From Hydnum rufescens UP504 (taxonomy: Eukaryota > Basidiomycota > Agaricomycetes > Cantharellales > Hydnaceae), in NCBI GenBank assembly GCA_014904985.1, contig MU128915.1:379415-443414 (forward strand): DNA of 64,000 bases, given 5' to 3'. The notes below the pieces were generated by a model. It was not told the origin of the DNA. It worked only from the letters and a program-made list of their open reading frames with translations, and did not search any database. Shown piece after piece: positions 13,423 through 25,900 of the stretch. How positions within the stretch are numbered: the stretch's first letter is position 1; every line of letters begins with the position of its first letter. Both the position numbers and the translations under genes were made by a program.

Positions 13423-15242
13423 TTACCTCGTTCGATCGTTTCGTTCTTCGTTCTCCGCTCTCTCAGGTAGTGAGGGAATATAGTCGATTACAGATTGTTG
13501 TTCTTCGCATTCGGCCGGGAAGAGAACCTGGAACAGGAACGCGCCCGCCAACGAATTGTCATCCGTTACCGAGTCGTTGCTATTCTGGTTGGTGGGAAGT
13601 GGTGTGCATGTCAGTCATGAGTGAGTGAGGAGTTGTGGTGGTGGGGATACATCGCCCGCGAGGAGCATCACGCGCGCGAACACGGAACGAAGCAGCAGCA
13701 GCAACCAAGGGAAGAAAAAAAAAAAAAAAAATAATAATACACTTACCACGGCCATGATATATACATCGCCTTGGACGAAGGGCGGAATGTGCGTGATACC
13801 AGTAAAGGTGTCGCTAGTGGCGGGGTCGTAATCGGGTGGAAAGCGCGGACAGATTTCCAGGGACGATCGGGACGAACGTCGTGTTGAGACCGACCATGAA
13901 TGCGGCGTAGTATGGTGGTGGGAGATCCGGATTCGTCGTAAAATTCAATTGTAGCTGTTTCATTTCATTTGTAGCAGTGCAGCAGCAGTATTTTAGATTG
14001 ATGAGGAAGAGAAAGCGGATCCGGCTGATAGCGAATGCATGCTGTTTAGCGACTGTTCTTTCGAGATGATCATTTTTGTAATGCAAAGGCTTACCAGAGT
14101 ACCGGGAGTGAGAATGCATCCGTGGCAATATGGCACAGACATGAGCATCTGGAACCGCCTGGAATGGCAAGACGTAATTGTCCGTGGGGCAGGAAATGGT
14201 ATGCACGCCCAATTGAGTCGTGTATTGTCCGAATGTCGAGGGGGTCTCCCATGGTCCGCTCCAGGGCATGAGTTCTATAATGAGACATGTCAACTTTCCA
14301 TCTTGTTCCCACACTTCTGGATGGAAAATGAAAGGGGGGGGGAGGAAACGAAAAACAATAGTTACTGCCTGCGGCTGAACCGATCCACTGAAAGAGGCAA
14401 CATCGGAAGGTCAGTCCACTCTCACTCATGGAGAGACCAGCAATATACGAACAGCCTTGGGGATGACACCATTGTTAGTACACACAAGAATCCAAAAAAA
14501 AAACCGACCCGAAAACGTACTGCATGTCGACTTTCTGTGGCAATGAGATTAGAGAGCACAGGAAGCAGGGTTTTATTCTGGATGAGTGGAAGCATCTTGA
14601 TGAGCGTCCCGGCATTCAGGCCCTCCAAAATTTGAGAGAGCACGATGAATGAGAATGGGTTGCTGTATGGCCATCTAGTGGTGGAAGAGGTGGAGCGCAT
14701 CAACTCAGGAATAAAGAAGATATCACAAAAAAGAAAATTTCTTGCTCGAATACGCATGTAGTCTCCTGAGCGTTCGGGCCCAATATTTCCCTCAGTTTGT
14801 CGACGTGGGCCTGCTCGTGATCTTGCAATGGCAAGCGTGAGTGAAGAATGTGAAAGACTCTAAGAAGATTTTTACCAAGGATTTGTTCAATGCGGCCTCG
14901 AACCCAATTTGGTACGCCCTGACGAGGCAGAAATTTAGGATACAGATCTAGAAGGCGAATTGAGAATGCGGCATACAGCTGCGACAAAGTCCGAAGCATT
15001 ATAGAGATTCAGCGCAGTCGAGCTGCGCAGGACGCATTAGAAGTTGCAACGCATCACTCATTCCAAAACGACGCACTAATACGTATTCTCGTTTATTTGC
15101 ATTTTCAAGACGAAGTTCAGCAGAAGGTCGTCGGTGAGGGGGGGCTTGTAACCGCCGTCACCCGTTTCCTGGGGTCAATTGGAGTGGCGGATGCCATGAA
15201 GACTGCCAGAGACAATGCAACAATTCCCGTGGAGACCCGCAT
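13423..15242 (-). CDS. secreted ferritin-like domain protein (Rds1/PF13668 type; apparent frameshift)
   Basis: The start on the minus strand at 15242-15240 gives MRVSTGIVALSLAVFMASATPID, a clear signal peptide, followed by RKR, a likely Kex2-type site. One exon later the family signatures appear: LTDDLLLNFVLK, LYNASDFVAA, GVPNWVRGRIEQIL, DHEQAHVDKLREILG, then the second-half block PYSNPFSFIVLSQILEGLNAGTL and LIATESRHA. These match fungal ferritin-like (stress-response rds1-type) proteins. Downstream exons add WSGPWETPSTFGQYT, AAFMVGLNTTFVPIVPG and a charged tail ending at 13423. The signal peptide frame and the LTDDLL frame disagree by one base at the G7 run at 15128-15134 (C7 on the coding strand). 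A second frame switch is likely near 13840-13865. Splicing around 14320-14500 is unresolved. The molecular role of the family is uncertain. Confidence 0.75.
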
Positions 15243-16959
15243 TCTCGTGTAAGATCCAAGCTGTGGTAGGGCCAACCATTATCAACGGGCCCCACCTTGA
15301 TTTTATAGGCATGGTTGGGATAGTATATTGAAATCCGTGGGCGATCAGGAATTAAAGAGCGGTTAGGTTCCAAATGTGAGAGCGTCGTGCTACACGCACA
15401 GGATATACAAGTTCCGGTGCCGAAAAAGGAGGGCTCTAGGGCTTGAAACCAGATTATAAGTTCTAGGACTCCGAAGAAACTAAATTTGAGTTAGTCACAC
15501 GTTACACGATTTCGTTACCAGAAGTCTCGAGTTCTGCGGGAATGTTACTAACCTTAAAAAAACGCCACTGGGCGCATGCTGTACATCTATGTACGCTATT
15601 CGAATGACATAGGGCCCCCATCAGAACCCGCGAGTCCCCGGAAGCTTCAAGAGCACCACGCGCCATTAGTTGATGTTGTGTCTCGGTAATGGGGTATCCA
15701 ACAGGAGTCTGAGCATTTCAAGCAGTCCGGATTCAAGGCTTATGCTGGACAATGCGTGTATGCATCTTCAAGGTCAAAACCATCCACACCAAATGATGCT
15801 GGACCCACCTCTTCTTCGTGCTTCGTCGTCTCGTTCCTGCTTCGTACTGTTCGCTTGATTCGCCGACTCCTCCAGAATCCCAACTATCAGTGCCATCAAT
15901 GCATTCGGGAGCGTAATATTTCTTAAGACTTGCGGGATTGAGCGTAGGGGCCTGTGCCACATGGTTTTTCCAGTTTCCACGGCACATTGACAGAGAAGAA
16001 ACCAAAATGCATGGATTGCGTACCTCACGCTCATACCCATACGTATTGAGTTCATGATAGAATAACGAGGCTCAATTTAGTTTGCTTCCAGACCCAATAA
16101 AAGTTTAACGCCTCGGAATTAACGCCCAAAACCCTAGTACAGTATGCGACGAGGCTGAAGGGACACCGGGAATGGGAAGAGATAACAAACAATCAAACAA
16201 TCAAATCAGCAGCATCAGGCAAGCAATCTGAGCTGAGGACGGCAGGAGCGCCAGACTTCTCAGCAGACAAACACAGTTTGAGAATGAGAGTGTGGCGGCG
16301 GGCGTGATCGCTGATAAATAAAGAAAGCCACTTGACCGGAGCAGCACGGCCATACTAGAAGTACGAATTTGACGATTCGTTCCGCGCGTCTCCCCCCTCC
16401 GTTGCATTGTTGCCAGAATAATTGCACAGAGAACGGTTGCATCGCCTCAGTTTTTCTCGCCCACCAAGCTCGGAAAAAGATGTTAATCTAACATTCTGCA
16501 GCGAAGCGTTCAATGGTGGTGCTCTGTGGGATCTCCGGCATGCTCCGCCCACTACATAGGCGTGCTTCATTCGATCCCGACGGTCGCGAGAAATCGCCCA
16601 TTCTTGCGCTCCAGGGCCCTATCGATCAGGAATATCGCGCCTTTTTCCTGGGTGGGTGAGGGCAATGCAGGACCATTGCTACGGAGAACATTCCCGTATC
16701 CCAGCCTTTCTAGGGTTCCTGCAAACAGGCACGCGTATGGATATATTGAAAATAACAACATAGTACATACGGTACGCTCAGAATGCACAGCAATTGTTTA
16801 TAGATGCGAGCTAGGACTAAACTTCGGTGAAAGTGAGCAGGGTATACATAACTTGAGCAAACATAGTGGTGGGTAAAAATCGGTGGACAGGGTCATACGA
16901 AAAACAACTAAACAATGGATAGCATTAACAGCGAATTGGAATCATGATTGACAGAATGA
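15243..16959. other. gene-poor region; one doubtful minus-strand ORF
   Basis: About 1.7 kb without a recognisable gene. On the minus strand, 16055 to about 15774 could encode a two-exon frame (MNSIRMGMSV, then a segment with IPQVLRNITLPNALMALIV), but nothing links it to a known family and the splice is speculative. The ferritin-like gene's promoter must lie just above 15242. Confidence 0.35.
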
Positions 16960-19900
16960 TCAACGGACGGGCGCCCCCATTTCGTCATGGTGGTCAGACT
17001 GGACCGTTGACTTCCTTGAACTATGCCTACTAATGGAAAATGCATCTTGCAACGCCGAAAAGGTCGTGCCCACTCGACTCAAATGTTTACTGGGCGAACG
17101 CGAGTGGCTTCCTTCGGATCGAGGCGAAGATGGAACGAATCGAGAGCTGCCATCTTCACCAGAGATCATACTCCATGAATCACTAACCCCGCCCCCTCGT
17201 GCGGAGTCACTAGCAGAGGCATTCGACGACCGGCCTGGGGGCGTAGGGCTAGGCTGCTCGTGGGGATCGAGGTGTTCCAGCAATCCCTGACTCTAGGCTG
17301 TTCTCGTCATCATTGCGACGGTCGCTTGATTAGGCTTCGGGCGTATTCCAGATCTCTATAAATAGCCTCCACAGCGTTTGTGACGCCGTTTTCCTAGAAA
17401 ATAACCATATATTATGAGCTCAGACTATCAAGATGAATATGTCGCGCAGACTCACAGCTCTAATCGCCTCCCCGACTAGTCTCGCACGTTCGATCTGCTT
17501 TGGATCGGTCGTAGCGCTTCGGAGTGCCTCCGTCAGCGAATCCACGGTCAGCTTTCGCACACCAGATCCGATTCCAAGAGCCTCGACTCGATCTGCCCAG
17601 AAGAACTGATCTCCGAAAAATGGTTTGATAATCGTAGGTATTCCAGCTTCATTTACAGGAGTTCATCGGGGCAAGATATTGCAATAGCAATCTATCAACT
17701 CACCTCGTAGACTGGCACCAGTTGTACCAGCACCACCGTGGTGACCTGGAAGAATACGTATGCTAAGCTTCTGTTAAGTGAAATCCATGGGCAGCGGCTC
17801 ACAAGCAGCGTTAATCCGCGGGAAAAGCCAATCGTGAGGGACGGACGTTAAAGGATAAATCTGGGGTGGAAGTGGCGTTGGATCTGCTTGATCGGGCTCG
17901 GGCTGGTTAGTCTTCTTTGAAGAAAGACGGTCCGACCATCCTTTGGACAGAATGGCGTGGACCCCGCTCTGGATGATAGCCTCGACGACGCAACGAGTCA
18001 TAGCATCAGGATCCGAAACGACAACACTGCCAAAGCCAATGTAGACCACTGGCTTTCCCTGTGCGTGAGCTCCATCAATAAATTCAAGAAGACCCTCCGG
18101 GGGCGTCCACTTCTTTTTGTTTGAATCGTCTGCATCATTTAAGAACCAATAGCCTGCAAAAAACGACACAATTTTTAAATCGATGGCAGGGGCGGCCTCT
18201 TGGTGAGGCAAATGAAGCCGATGTCGAGGCTTACCGGTAATATGGATCCACTCATACCAGTCTAATGGTGGTGGCACGACGGTCGGACTAAAATTATAAA
18301 GGAACGGCACTTTATGTTGCTCCATTTTGTCTAGGTTGGTGCTTTCTAAGCCCAATACGTTTCTGCGCCATCGGTTGATTTGGCCAGCCGTGCCTCGCCA
18401 GAAGACTTGGTCAAAGACGACATAAGTCTGGGAATGAAAAGACAGTTAGTAGGTAAAAATGCATCGTTGAGATATCTCACCATGTAATTGTAGCCACCCC
18501 CCATCTGATCCAGCACAGCAAGTGAGAAACAACTACTTCAGAGAAGAAGAGCCAGCGCACCTTGCGATCTGGCACCGCAAAAGCATGCGGATATGCACGA
18601 GTCCGAGTCCACGGCATAGTGAAAGCTCGGAAATATGGGATTCCAAGAGCTTCAGCAATATGCAGACCACCCATGGCATTAGGGCTTTCAATTAGAACAT
18701 CGGTCCCTTGACAGGCTTCCCACGAGGTCTTGAGAAGGTCATCAATCCAACCCCGGAACTGAGGGACGTAAATATTGATCAGTCTAATCGAGCAATTTGA
18801 GAGGCGGATATACCTTCTGCATCGCTTCTTTGAGAAATGACACAGTAAACATGCCATTCTCTACGCATATCCGCATTAGTTCTGCTGGATCACCGCCGAC
18901 GTAACCAAATTCGATTCCATGCTGGAAACACAAAGCAGTCAGCACCAGAGGTAGTTGAACCAGAAAATCAATATGATCCTCACACCCTCGATCCAATCTT
19001 TGAATTCAACGTGTGTAGCAATGCGAACCTTGTGGCCATCGGCCATTAGGCCCTTGCATAGTGCAATATATGGCTGGACGTCGCCACGAGAGCCAATAGT
19101 CAGGCACGTGAAACGGAGAGGCTTCGTGGGCTTGAAACTGAGGAAGGTAGAAGACATAGAGGTGAACATGACTGCAGGTAGACTCTCTGATTCGGGTGGG
19201 GGACGAAAAAACTTGTCTTCCAGACTAGTGGAATCGAGTTTTGAGAGAAGCAAGGCTTCTCGTTTCCCCCGGCTGAGCGGGACAGTCTCTCCAGACAAGT
19301 GCCGCTGTCGGATCTCGTTCATCTGGTGCTCGAGAAGATCTATGCAAGAGTTGCGACGAGTCTCGCTACCAAATTCAAAAAAAAGTTCTTCATAACCCTT
19401 GATGATCACAACCAGACCATGATGGCCAAAGCGGAACGCCTTCTGCTTCTCGGTCGACAAGACATCGCGAATTGGAATTATCATCTAAAATAGACGGTCG
19501 ATACAAATCCGAGGGTGAGCGGTGAAAACGAAGAGCATACCCGAGTCCGTGTAAGTGGCTGAGAGGATCGGAAGCAGAAATAATTGGTTGAGACATACAT
19601 CTTCCCCGAGACGGGGAGGACGCGGAACAGAGATCCAGGTAGGTCTGCGAAACAAATTAAAAGTGGCTTGGACAAAGAAACAGGGTGACTCACGACCTAT
19701 TAGTATTTCCTTGTCGTCGAAGGCGAAGTACTGCCGGAACTTCTCAGTGATGATGGCATCTGCTGCAGGTTCTGAGTCAGGGACCTCAAGCATTGAAAAT
19801 CCAAGCTGATTTCCGGAATCCAGCAGATCGGTGTCAGGAGCATCGTCACTGTCATGCCGTTCTATGGGCGAGACCAGGACCTCTGTGACCACATTCGGAT

Positions 19901-22510
19901 CGGGACCGGCAGAACCTGGGAAGATTCGGAGTGAAGGGCGGAGCCAATTAGGAACGACACCACTCCATGAACGTCGGTGACCACTCCGGTCGGTGGCAGG
20001 GGTCTCGGCTGTAGGGGGAGGGGAGGCGTGGAGGGAGGGTATGTGTGGTCACTAGGCATGACAGTGCTGGAGGAGTCTCCACTTTCAGCTGTTGAGATAG
20101 AAACAGCTGGTGTAGAGTCCAGTGGGGACAAGGTATACACGTGAGTATATTCGTTGCTTGGATCAGTCGATCCTTCCCCTAGGGTACCAGTTCGCCGGAG
20201 AAGGGCGGGAGCTTCGGAAAATGAACGTAATAGCGAAGTCAGCCTGAACCCAGACGAGTGAGAATCGGCGAGGAGCTGTAGCAGATCGTGGGTCATGGCG
20301 GGAATGGCCACCGCGGGACAAGCTTCGGTTTGTTGTATCACTGACTGCGGTTAATGTGACCTCCTCTTGGCGGTGCTTTCGCACTACTTCTCGGATCTGC
20401 TCCAAAGCCTCTGGAAGATTCTGGAAGTAGGCGAAGAAGTATGAATCCATTGTGAAGTGTTCATCCCTATCCACCACCTTTGACCTCGATAGTTTCGCTG
20501 AAATCCATGGCGGTGGATCGATCGATATCAAGGATGAGAGAATATGGAATCGCAATTTTGACACCTGTATTGTTGTCAATGAAGTACAGTATGTAACATA
20601 GGGCCTACGCACTCTCCCCCAAATTCTGGGCCTTGAAAATTATCTTCACCAAAGCGTTAGCCGTCGAAGGATAATCTACCGAACCTGTGATCAACATATA
20701 CCTTGCGGATTGTTTTCACCCATTCCTCTCTGCTCGCAGTCGAGTCCGCGGAGAGAGATATCGTCTTTTGGTTAGTCCGCAACTTGAAGCCCTTGTCCTC
20801 TACAGCATCGCATGAGATGGCGTAACGCAAGTCAACATTTCCGTGTGGAAAATACGGGTCCTGAAATCAGGTGTGGAGTTGAGAATAGCAGGCATCTAAA
20901 TAGAATATGCCACGTACAGTGGAAGAGTGATACCATGACAGCACGTCATTCTTGAGTACAAACCAGTGTTTATTCCATCTTTTCGTTCTGGAAGCTTTTT
21001 TGCTCAGTGTTCCAGACTTTAAGACTTGGTCCTACATAATCAAAGAGCTACATGAATGCTGCAACAGAGAAGGGATGGCCCTTAATCTAACCTCGCGAGA
21101 TGGCATGTGGGCAAAGAAACATAGGTGGGAGTTGGTCAAGTACATGTATCCTTGTAATACTGGGTTCGATCGAAGAAATGATAAGAAGATAATCAAAGCC
21201 ATGATTACTCCCAGAAAACTCACGGACTGAACGCAAAAGCCAGCAAGGGAGTTCTTAGGAAGCACCCTGCTCTCAACGGGACAAATTGGTGGACCACAAT
21301 TGAAACCACGAACCTGCCACAACCTCCTTGATATCTGCAATGTCAAACACCTCACGAAGCTTCCCGGCTAGCTTAGATCTTCGTTTGAGTCGTATGGTCG
21401 CCACGGTCGCTGCGCGAAGAAATCCCATACGAGAGGGGGAAGTGGGGGAAGTGGGTTGGCCGGGGAAGTTAGTACCGTTAGAAGACGCTATAGGCGCATG
21501 GATATCATTATCATTATGAGGACCCGAGAGTTCCTCTTGTGTTGCTGGAATAGACTCATCAAAGTCAGCTTCCTCCGTGTATTCGTCGTCTTCGCTGGGA
21601 TGACTGGAGAAATAATCTTCGGGAATGGGTGCTTCCCTTGAGCGAGAGAAAGTGGCAGAGAAAGGGGATTCACGAGCGCGGATGAATTGTGTGGATGGAG
21701 GATGACATTCGAAATTCTTGCGGATCAATCCATCAGATCATGAAGTATTCATCGTTCAGAAAATCGCACCTGCGTCGTCATCACTCGCGAATTCCGCCGG
21801 ATCTGAAGGGGGTGTGAGGTCATCATCATCTTGCTCCCCCTGCTCCCATGGAATAGCCTGGAGTGCCTGGATAAGCGTCTGGGTGCCCTGGCGGAACTGG
21901 TGGGTGTAAATCACGTGAGTTGGGCCTGCAGGCAGTCAGAGAAATTAGACACACCGAGCCATCCAACGCTGACCTGCCCGCATCGAAACGGGAGTGCGAT
22001 AAGCTAGTGGAATGTAACATATGCGATGGAGTGGGGACAGATAAGGGTGGCCTCGTTGAATTCAAACCAGGGGTGGATTTAGATATGGACTCTGGGCTGT
22101 CTGTAGGGCATTACCAGAGTTTACGATGAGGTGTTTGATGACTTGGGCGAAAGTAGACGTACTGGTAGAGGGTGGAGCATCAACGGGGACATCGCCTCTT
22201 CCCCAGAGGAAGACATATCTGACCCCTGTGCCGCCTTGCTCCGTCGTAGAGCGGATGCCAGTCGAGAGGAGCCTGACCGCTTGATAGATGTGGAGTGAGA
22301 CAGCTTATCGGCCGTGTGCATAATGACTCGTTTCACGATGTTTGTGTGTCTCTCAGAACCCCCTGTGGGGGATATGGCCGATTCCGATAAATGCTGAGAA
22401 CCCTTATCTTCTAGCTGGACGGTCTTGGGGTCCGAGTTGATAGTCGTTCCTGCGCGGTGATTCCGCACATCTGGTGGTGGTGACTTGGCACGCTTCGGGG
22501 AAGAAAACAT
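16960..22510 (-). CDS. ATG26: sterol 3-beta-glucosyltransferase (GRAM-PH-GRAM-GT)
   Basis: Multi-exon gene for the UDP-glucose:sterol glucosyltransferase (Atg26/Ugt51), which makes sterol glucosides on membranes and has been linked to pexophagy in some fungi. From the start at 22510 ([14 protein letters not shown]), a Ser-rich N-terminus precedes a first GRAM region ([18 protein letters not shown], then [21 protein letters not shown] near 21130). A PH domain follows (minus strand, 20720-21060, with [18 protein letters not shown]), then a second GRAM ([27 protein letters not shown]). The glycosyltransferase part begins at [21 protein letters not shown] (about 19120). It includes [13 protein letters not shown], then [13 protein letters not shown] (about 17720), the sugar-nucleotide site, and [17 protein letters not shown]. 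The extreme C-terminus is uncertain. The GT frame stops near 17325, while a Ser-rich frame runs on to 16960 ([13 protein letters not shown]) as in other fungal homologues, so an intron or frameshift lies between them. Confidence 0.93.
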
Positions 22511-22983
22511 GTTACGCGTCTAAACTCTTAGCAACTCACAGAACTAATCTAGGTGACAAGCAAATCATCGGAGTTAGCCGGGCTGGGCCCAATGTTTCCT
22601 AAGCACTCGCCAGTCACTACCAAAGTGGCCAACGGAAAGGTTCAAGGGTGGCCTGAATGTGTTAAGGGTATAGTTCGATGAACGGTGCCCCGATCAGCTG
22701 GGGGGATTACATATCATACTCCAACAGTATTAGATTTCAACGTCGACAATTGAAGAGAACGCAGTGAATGTGAGGGCTGTAGAGCTATATAAGTATAGCA
22801 AAGCGGTGGTCCAGTGAGCACTTGCTCAACGCAGCACAGCACAGCAAATTGGTCAAGAGTACATAATGTGATACTTCCGGATGTTGCCACCCAACGTCGA
22901 CTATCCCTTTCCTTTTCTGCATTACCTACACTTGTCTCCCATCCTCCAACGACTGAGGATTGTGGCCTTTCTAACCCCACGCA
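22511..22983. promoter_or_regulatory. shared divergent promoter of ATG26 and FKS1
   Basis: 473 bp between the two start codons. A TATATAAG element at 22786-22793 lies about 190 bp upstream of the FKS1 ATG in the plus orientation, with a pyrimidine-rich tract (22903-22925) after it, as in many fungal promoters. No equivalent TATA was noted for ATG26. Co-regulation is an inference from the arrangement only. Confidence 0.55.
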
Positions 22984-25900
22984 ATGTCCCAGCATCCTGT
23001 CTACGGGGTGGATCCTCGGGGGACTTTCGATCAAAGGTATTTTGATGGGGATGAGAAACGCGATGCTTTCCAGTCGTCAAGTACAAGGAGCACTGCAGCC
23101 CTCATAAATCCTCAGGACCAAGAATTCCAAAATTTTGGTGACCGTCAGATCTGTCGCAGTATTTGCGTCCCAGCTAACATATTGAGGCAGACGATGCTCC
23201 TAAACGCCGGAACACTTCGCCTCCCAGCGCATTTAGAACACAGTACACGCAGTCATCAGCATCCATCGCCCACTCGGAAACTTCGGGGCCAAATTATTCC
23301 AGTCATGGACCCGGCGGAAGCAGCGGAGTCGTTGAACCTTATCCAGCATGGACGACTGAGCGCCAGGTGCCTCTCTCGACGGAGGAGATTGAAGATATCC
23401 TTTATGATCTTACTATGCGCTTCGGCTTCCAGCGGGAGTCAATGCGCAACGTTGTGAGTCGGAAGATTTCCTCTGACACGCTGTTCTGCCTTGATCTAAC
23501 TTATTTTTCAGTTTGACTTCCTCATGCAGCTGCTGGACAGCCGCGCGTCCCGCATGACCCCAAACCAGGCACTGCTCACTGTCCACGCAGACTACATTGG
23601 CGGCCAACATGCCAACTATCGAAAATGGTACTTTGCGGCCCAGCTTGATTTAGATGATGCTGTGGGAAAGATCAACAATCCCGGACTACAACGCTCGAAG
23701 TCAATGAAAGGTGCACCACAGTCAGCAAAACTGACAGCGGCTATCGACCGTTGGCGATCGGCAATGAACAATATGAGTCCGTATGACCGCCTTCGCCAGG
23801 TGGCCCTCTTTCTGCTCTGTTGGGGAGAAGCCGCTCAAGTTCGATTCGTCCCTGAATGTCTCTGCTTCATCTTCAAATGTGCCGACGATTATTATCGCTC
23901 ACCCGAGTGTCAGAATCGAGTGGAACCGGTTCCCGAGGGCCTTTTCTTGCATACGGTTGTAAAGCCGCTGTATAATTACATCCGGGATCAAGGATACGAA
24001 GTTGCCGATGGCAAATTTGTCCGTCGCGAGAAAGACCACGCCCAGATAATTGGTTACGATGATGTCAACCAACTCTTTTGGTACCCCGAGGGCATAGCTC
24101 GTATCACGCTGGCAGGAGGTGTCAGTGAAAGCATTTCTTCATATCATTTCTACGTCTTTGGCTGAGTTCCACTAATATTTACTCCTAGACCCGTCTCGTC
24201 GACGTGCCGCCCGCACAACGCTTCATGAAATTCGATAAAATCGAATGGAACCGCGCATTCATCAAGACGTATTATGAGAAGCGTTCATATCGTCAACTGA
24301 TAGTGCACTTTAACCGTGTTTGGGTTCTCCACATAGCCCTATTCTATTTCTACACTGCGTACAATTCTCAAATGGTGTACAAAAAGTACAATGGGGATAA
24401 CCCCACACCCGCGATGATCTGGTCTGCCACTGCTCTAGGAGGCGCCGTTGCCACCTTGATCATGTTATTTGCCACACTCTCCGAATTCACACTTATTCCG
24501 ACCACTTGGAACAATACCGGCCACCTCACCCGCCGACTCCTATTCCTCCTCGTTACCCTTGCTATCACCGCAGGTCCCACGATTTGGATTGTGGCCATAG
24601 ATGCGGGTCGTACCACAAGTAGTATACCCCTCATAATTGGCATCGTCCAATTTTTCTTGGCAGCCCTGGCGACTGCTCTCTTCGGTACCATGCCCTCCGG
24701 CCGGATGTTTGGTGATCGAGTGGCTGGGAAGGCGCGCAAATATCTGGCAAGCCAGACGTTCACAGCAAGCTACCCAGCACTCGACCGCAAGCCCAGGATT
24801 GCGTCTTTCGCTCTCTGGTTCCTTATCTTTGGATGCAAATTCTCTGAATCTTACTTCTTCCTCACCTTATCTTTCAAGAACCCTATTCAAGTCATGGTGG
24901 GGATGAAGGTGCAGCGATGTTCCGACAAATTTTTTGGGGCAGCTCTATGTTCCCATCAAGCATCGTTTACCCTTGCTTTAATGTACTTGATGGATCTCCT
25001 CCTTTTCTTCCTCGACACCTTCCTGTGGTATGTGATTTGGAACACTGTGTTCTCCATTGGTCGTTCTTTCGGTTTGGGCCTGTCGATCTGGACCCCATGG
25101 TCAGAGATCTTTACAAGGTTGCCCAAACGGATATACGCAAAAATTCTAGCCACTGGGGACATGGAGGTCAAGTATAAGCCAAAGGTGCTCAATGTTATCT
25201 TGTAGGACTTATGGTACCGGCATTGACAACGTGTCGCCAGGTCCTCGTTTCTCAAATATGGAATGCCATCATCATTTCCATGTATCGGGAGCACCTGCTT
25301 TCTATAGAGCACGTCCAAAGGCTACTGTATCATCAAGTGCAGGGTCCCGACGGTCGCCGTACCTTGCGTGCTCCACCGTTCTTTATATCTCAGAACGACA
25401 GAGCATATCGGGGTAAATTCTTCCCCCCTGGAAGTGAGGCCGAACGTCGGATATCCTTCTTTGCTCAGTCGTTGACCACTGCTATCCCGGACCCTCTCCC
25501 GGTCGATGCGATGCCCACGTTCACCGTTCTCACGCCCCATTACTCGGAAAAAATTCTCCTGTCCCTTCGTGAGATCATTCGTGAAGAAGACCAGAATACC
25601 CGCGTGACCTTATTGGAGTACCTGAAGCAATTGCATCCAGTCGAGTGGGACAATTTTGTGAAGGATACCAAAATTCTTTCGGAAGAAGAAACGGCCTACG
25701 GTGGACAAGGATTTTCTGACGAAAAATCCGTGGCCTCGAAGTCCGATGACCTGCCATTCTATTGCGTCGGATTCAAGAGCTCGTCCCCGGAATATACCCT
25801 CCGTACCCGTATTTGGGCGTCATTGCGCGCCCAGACTCTCTACCGTACCGTATCAGGTATGATGAACTACTCGAAAGCGATTAAACTCCTCTATCGCGTC

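Noticed and set aside
13720..13735. A-run followed by AATAAT at 13717-13738, considered as a retroposon poly(A) tail
   Set aside because: No target-site duplication or element body could be seen. It lies within an intron of the ferritin-like gene on the opposite strand.
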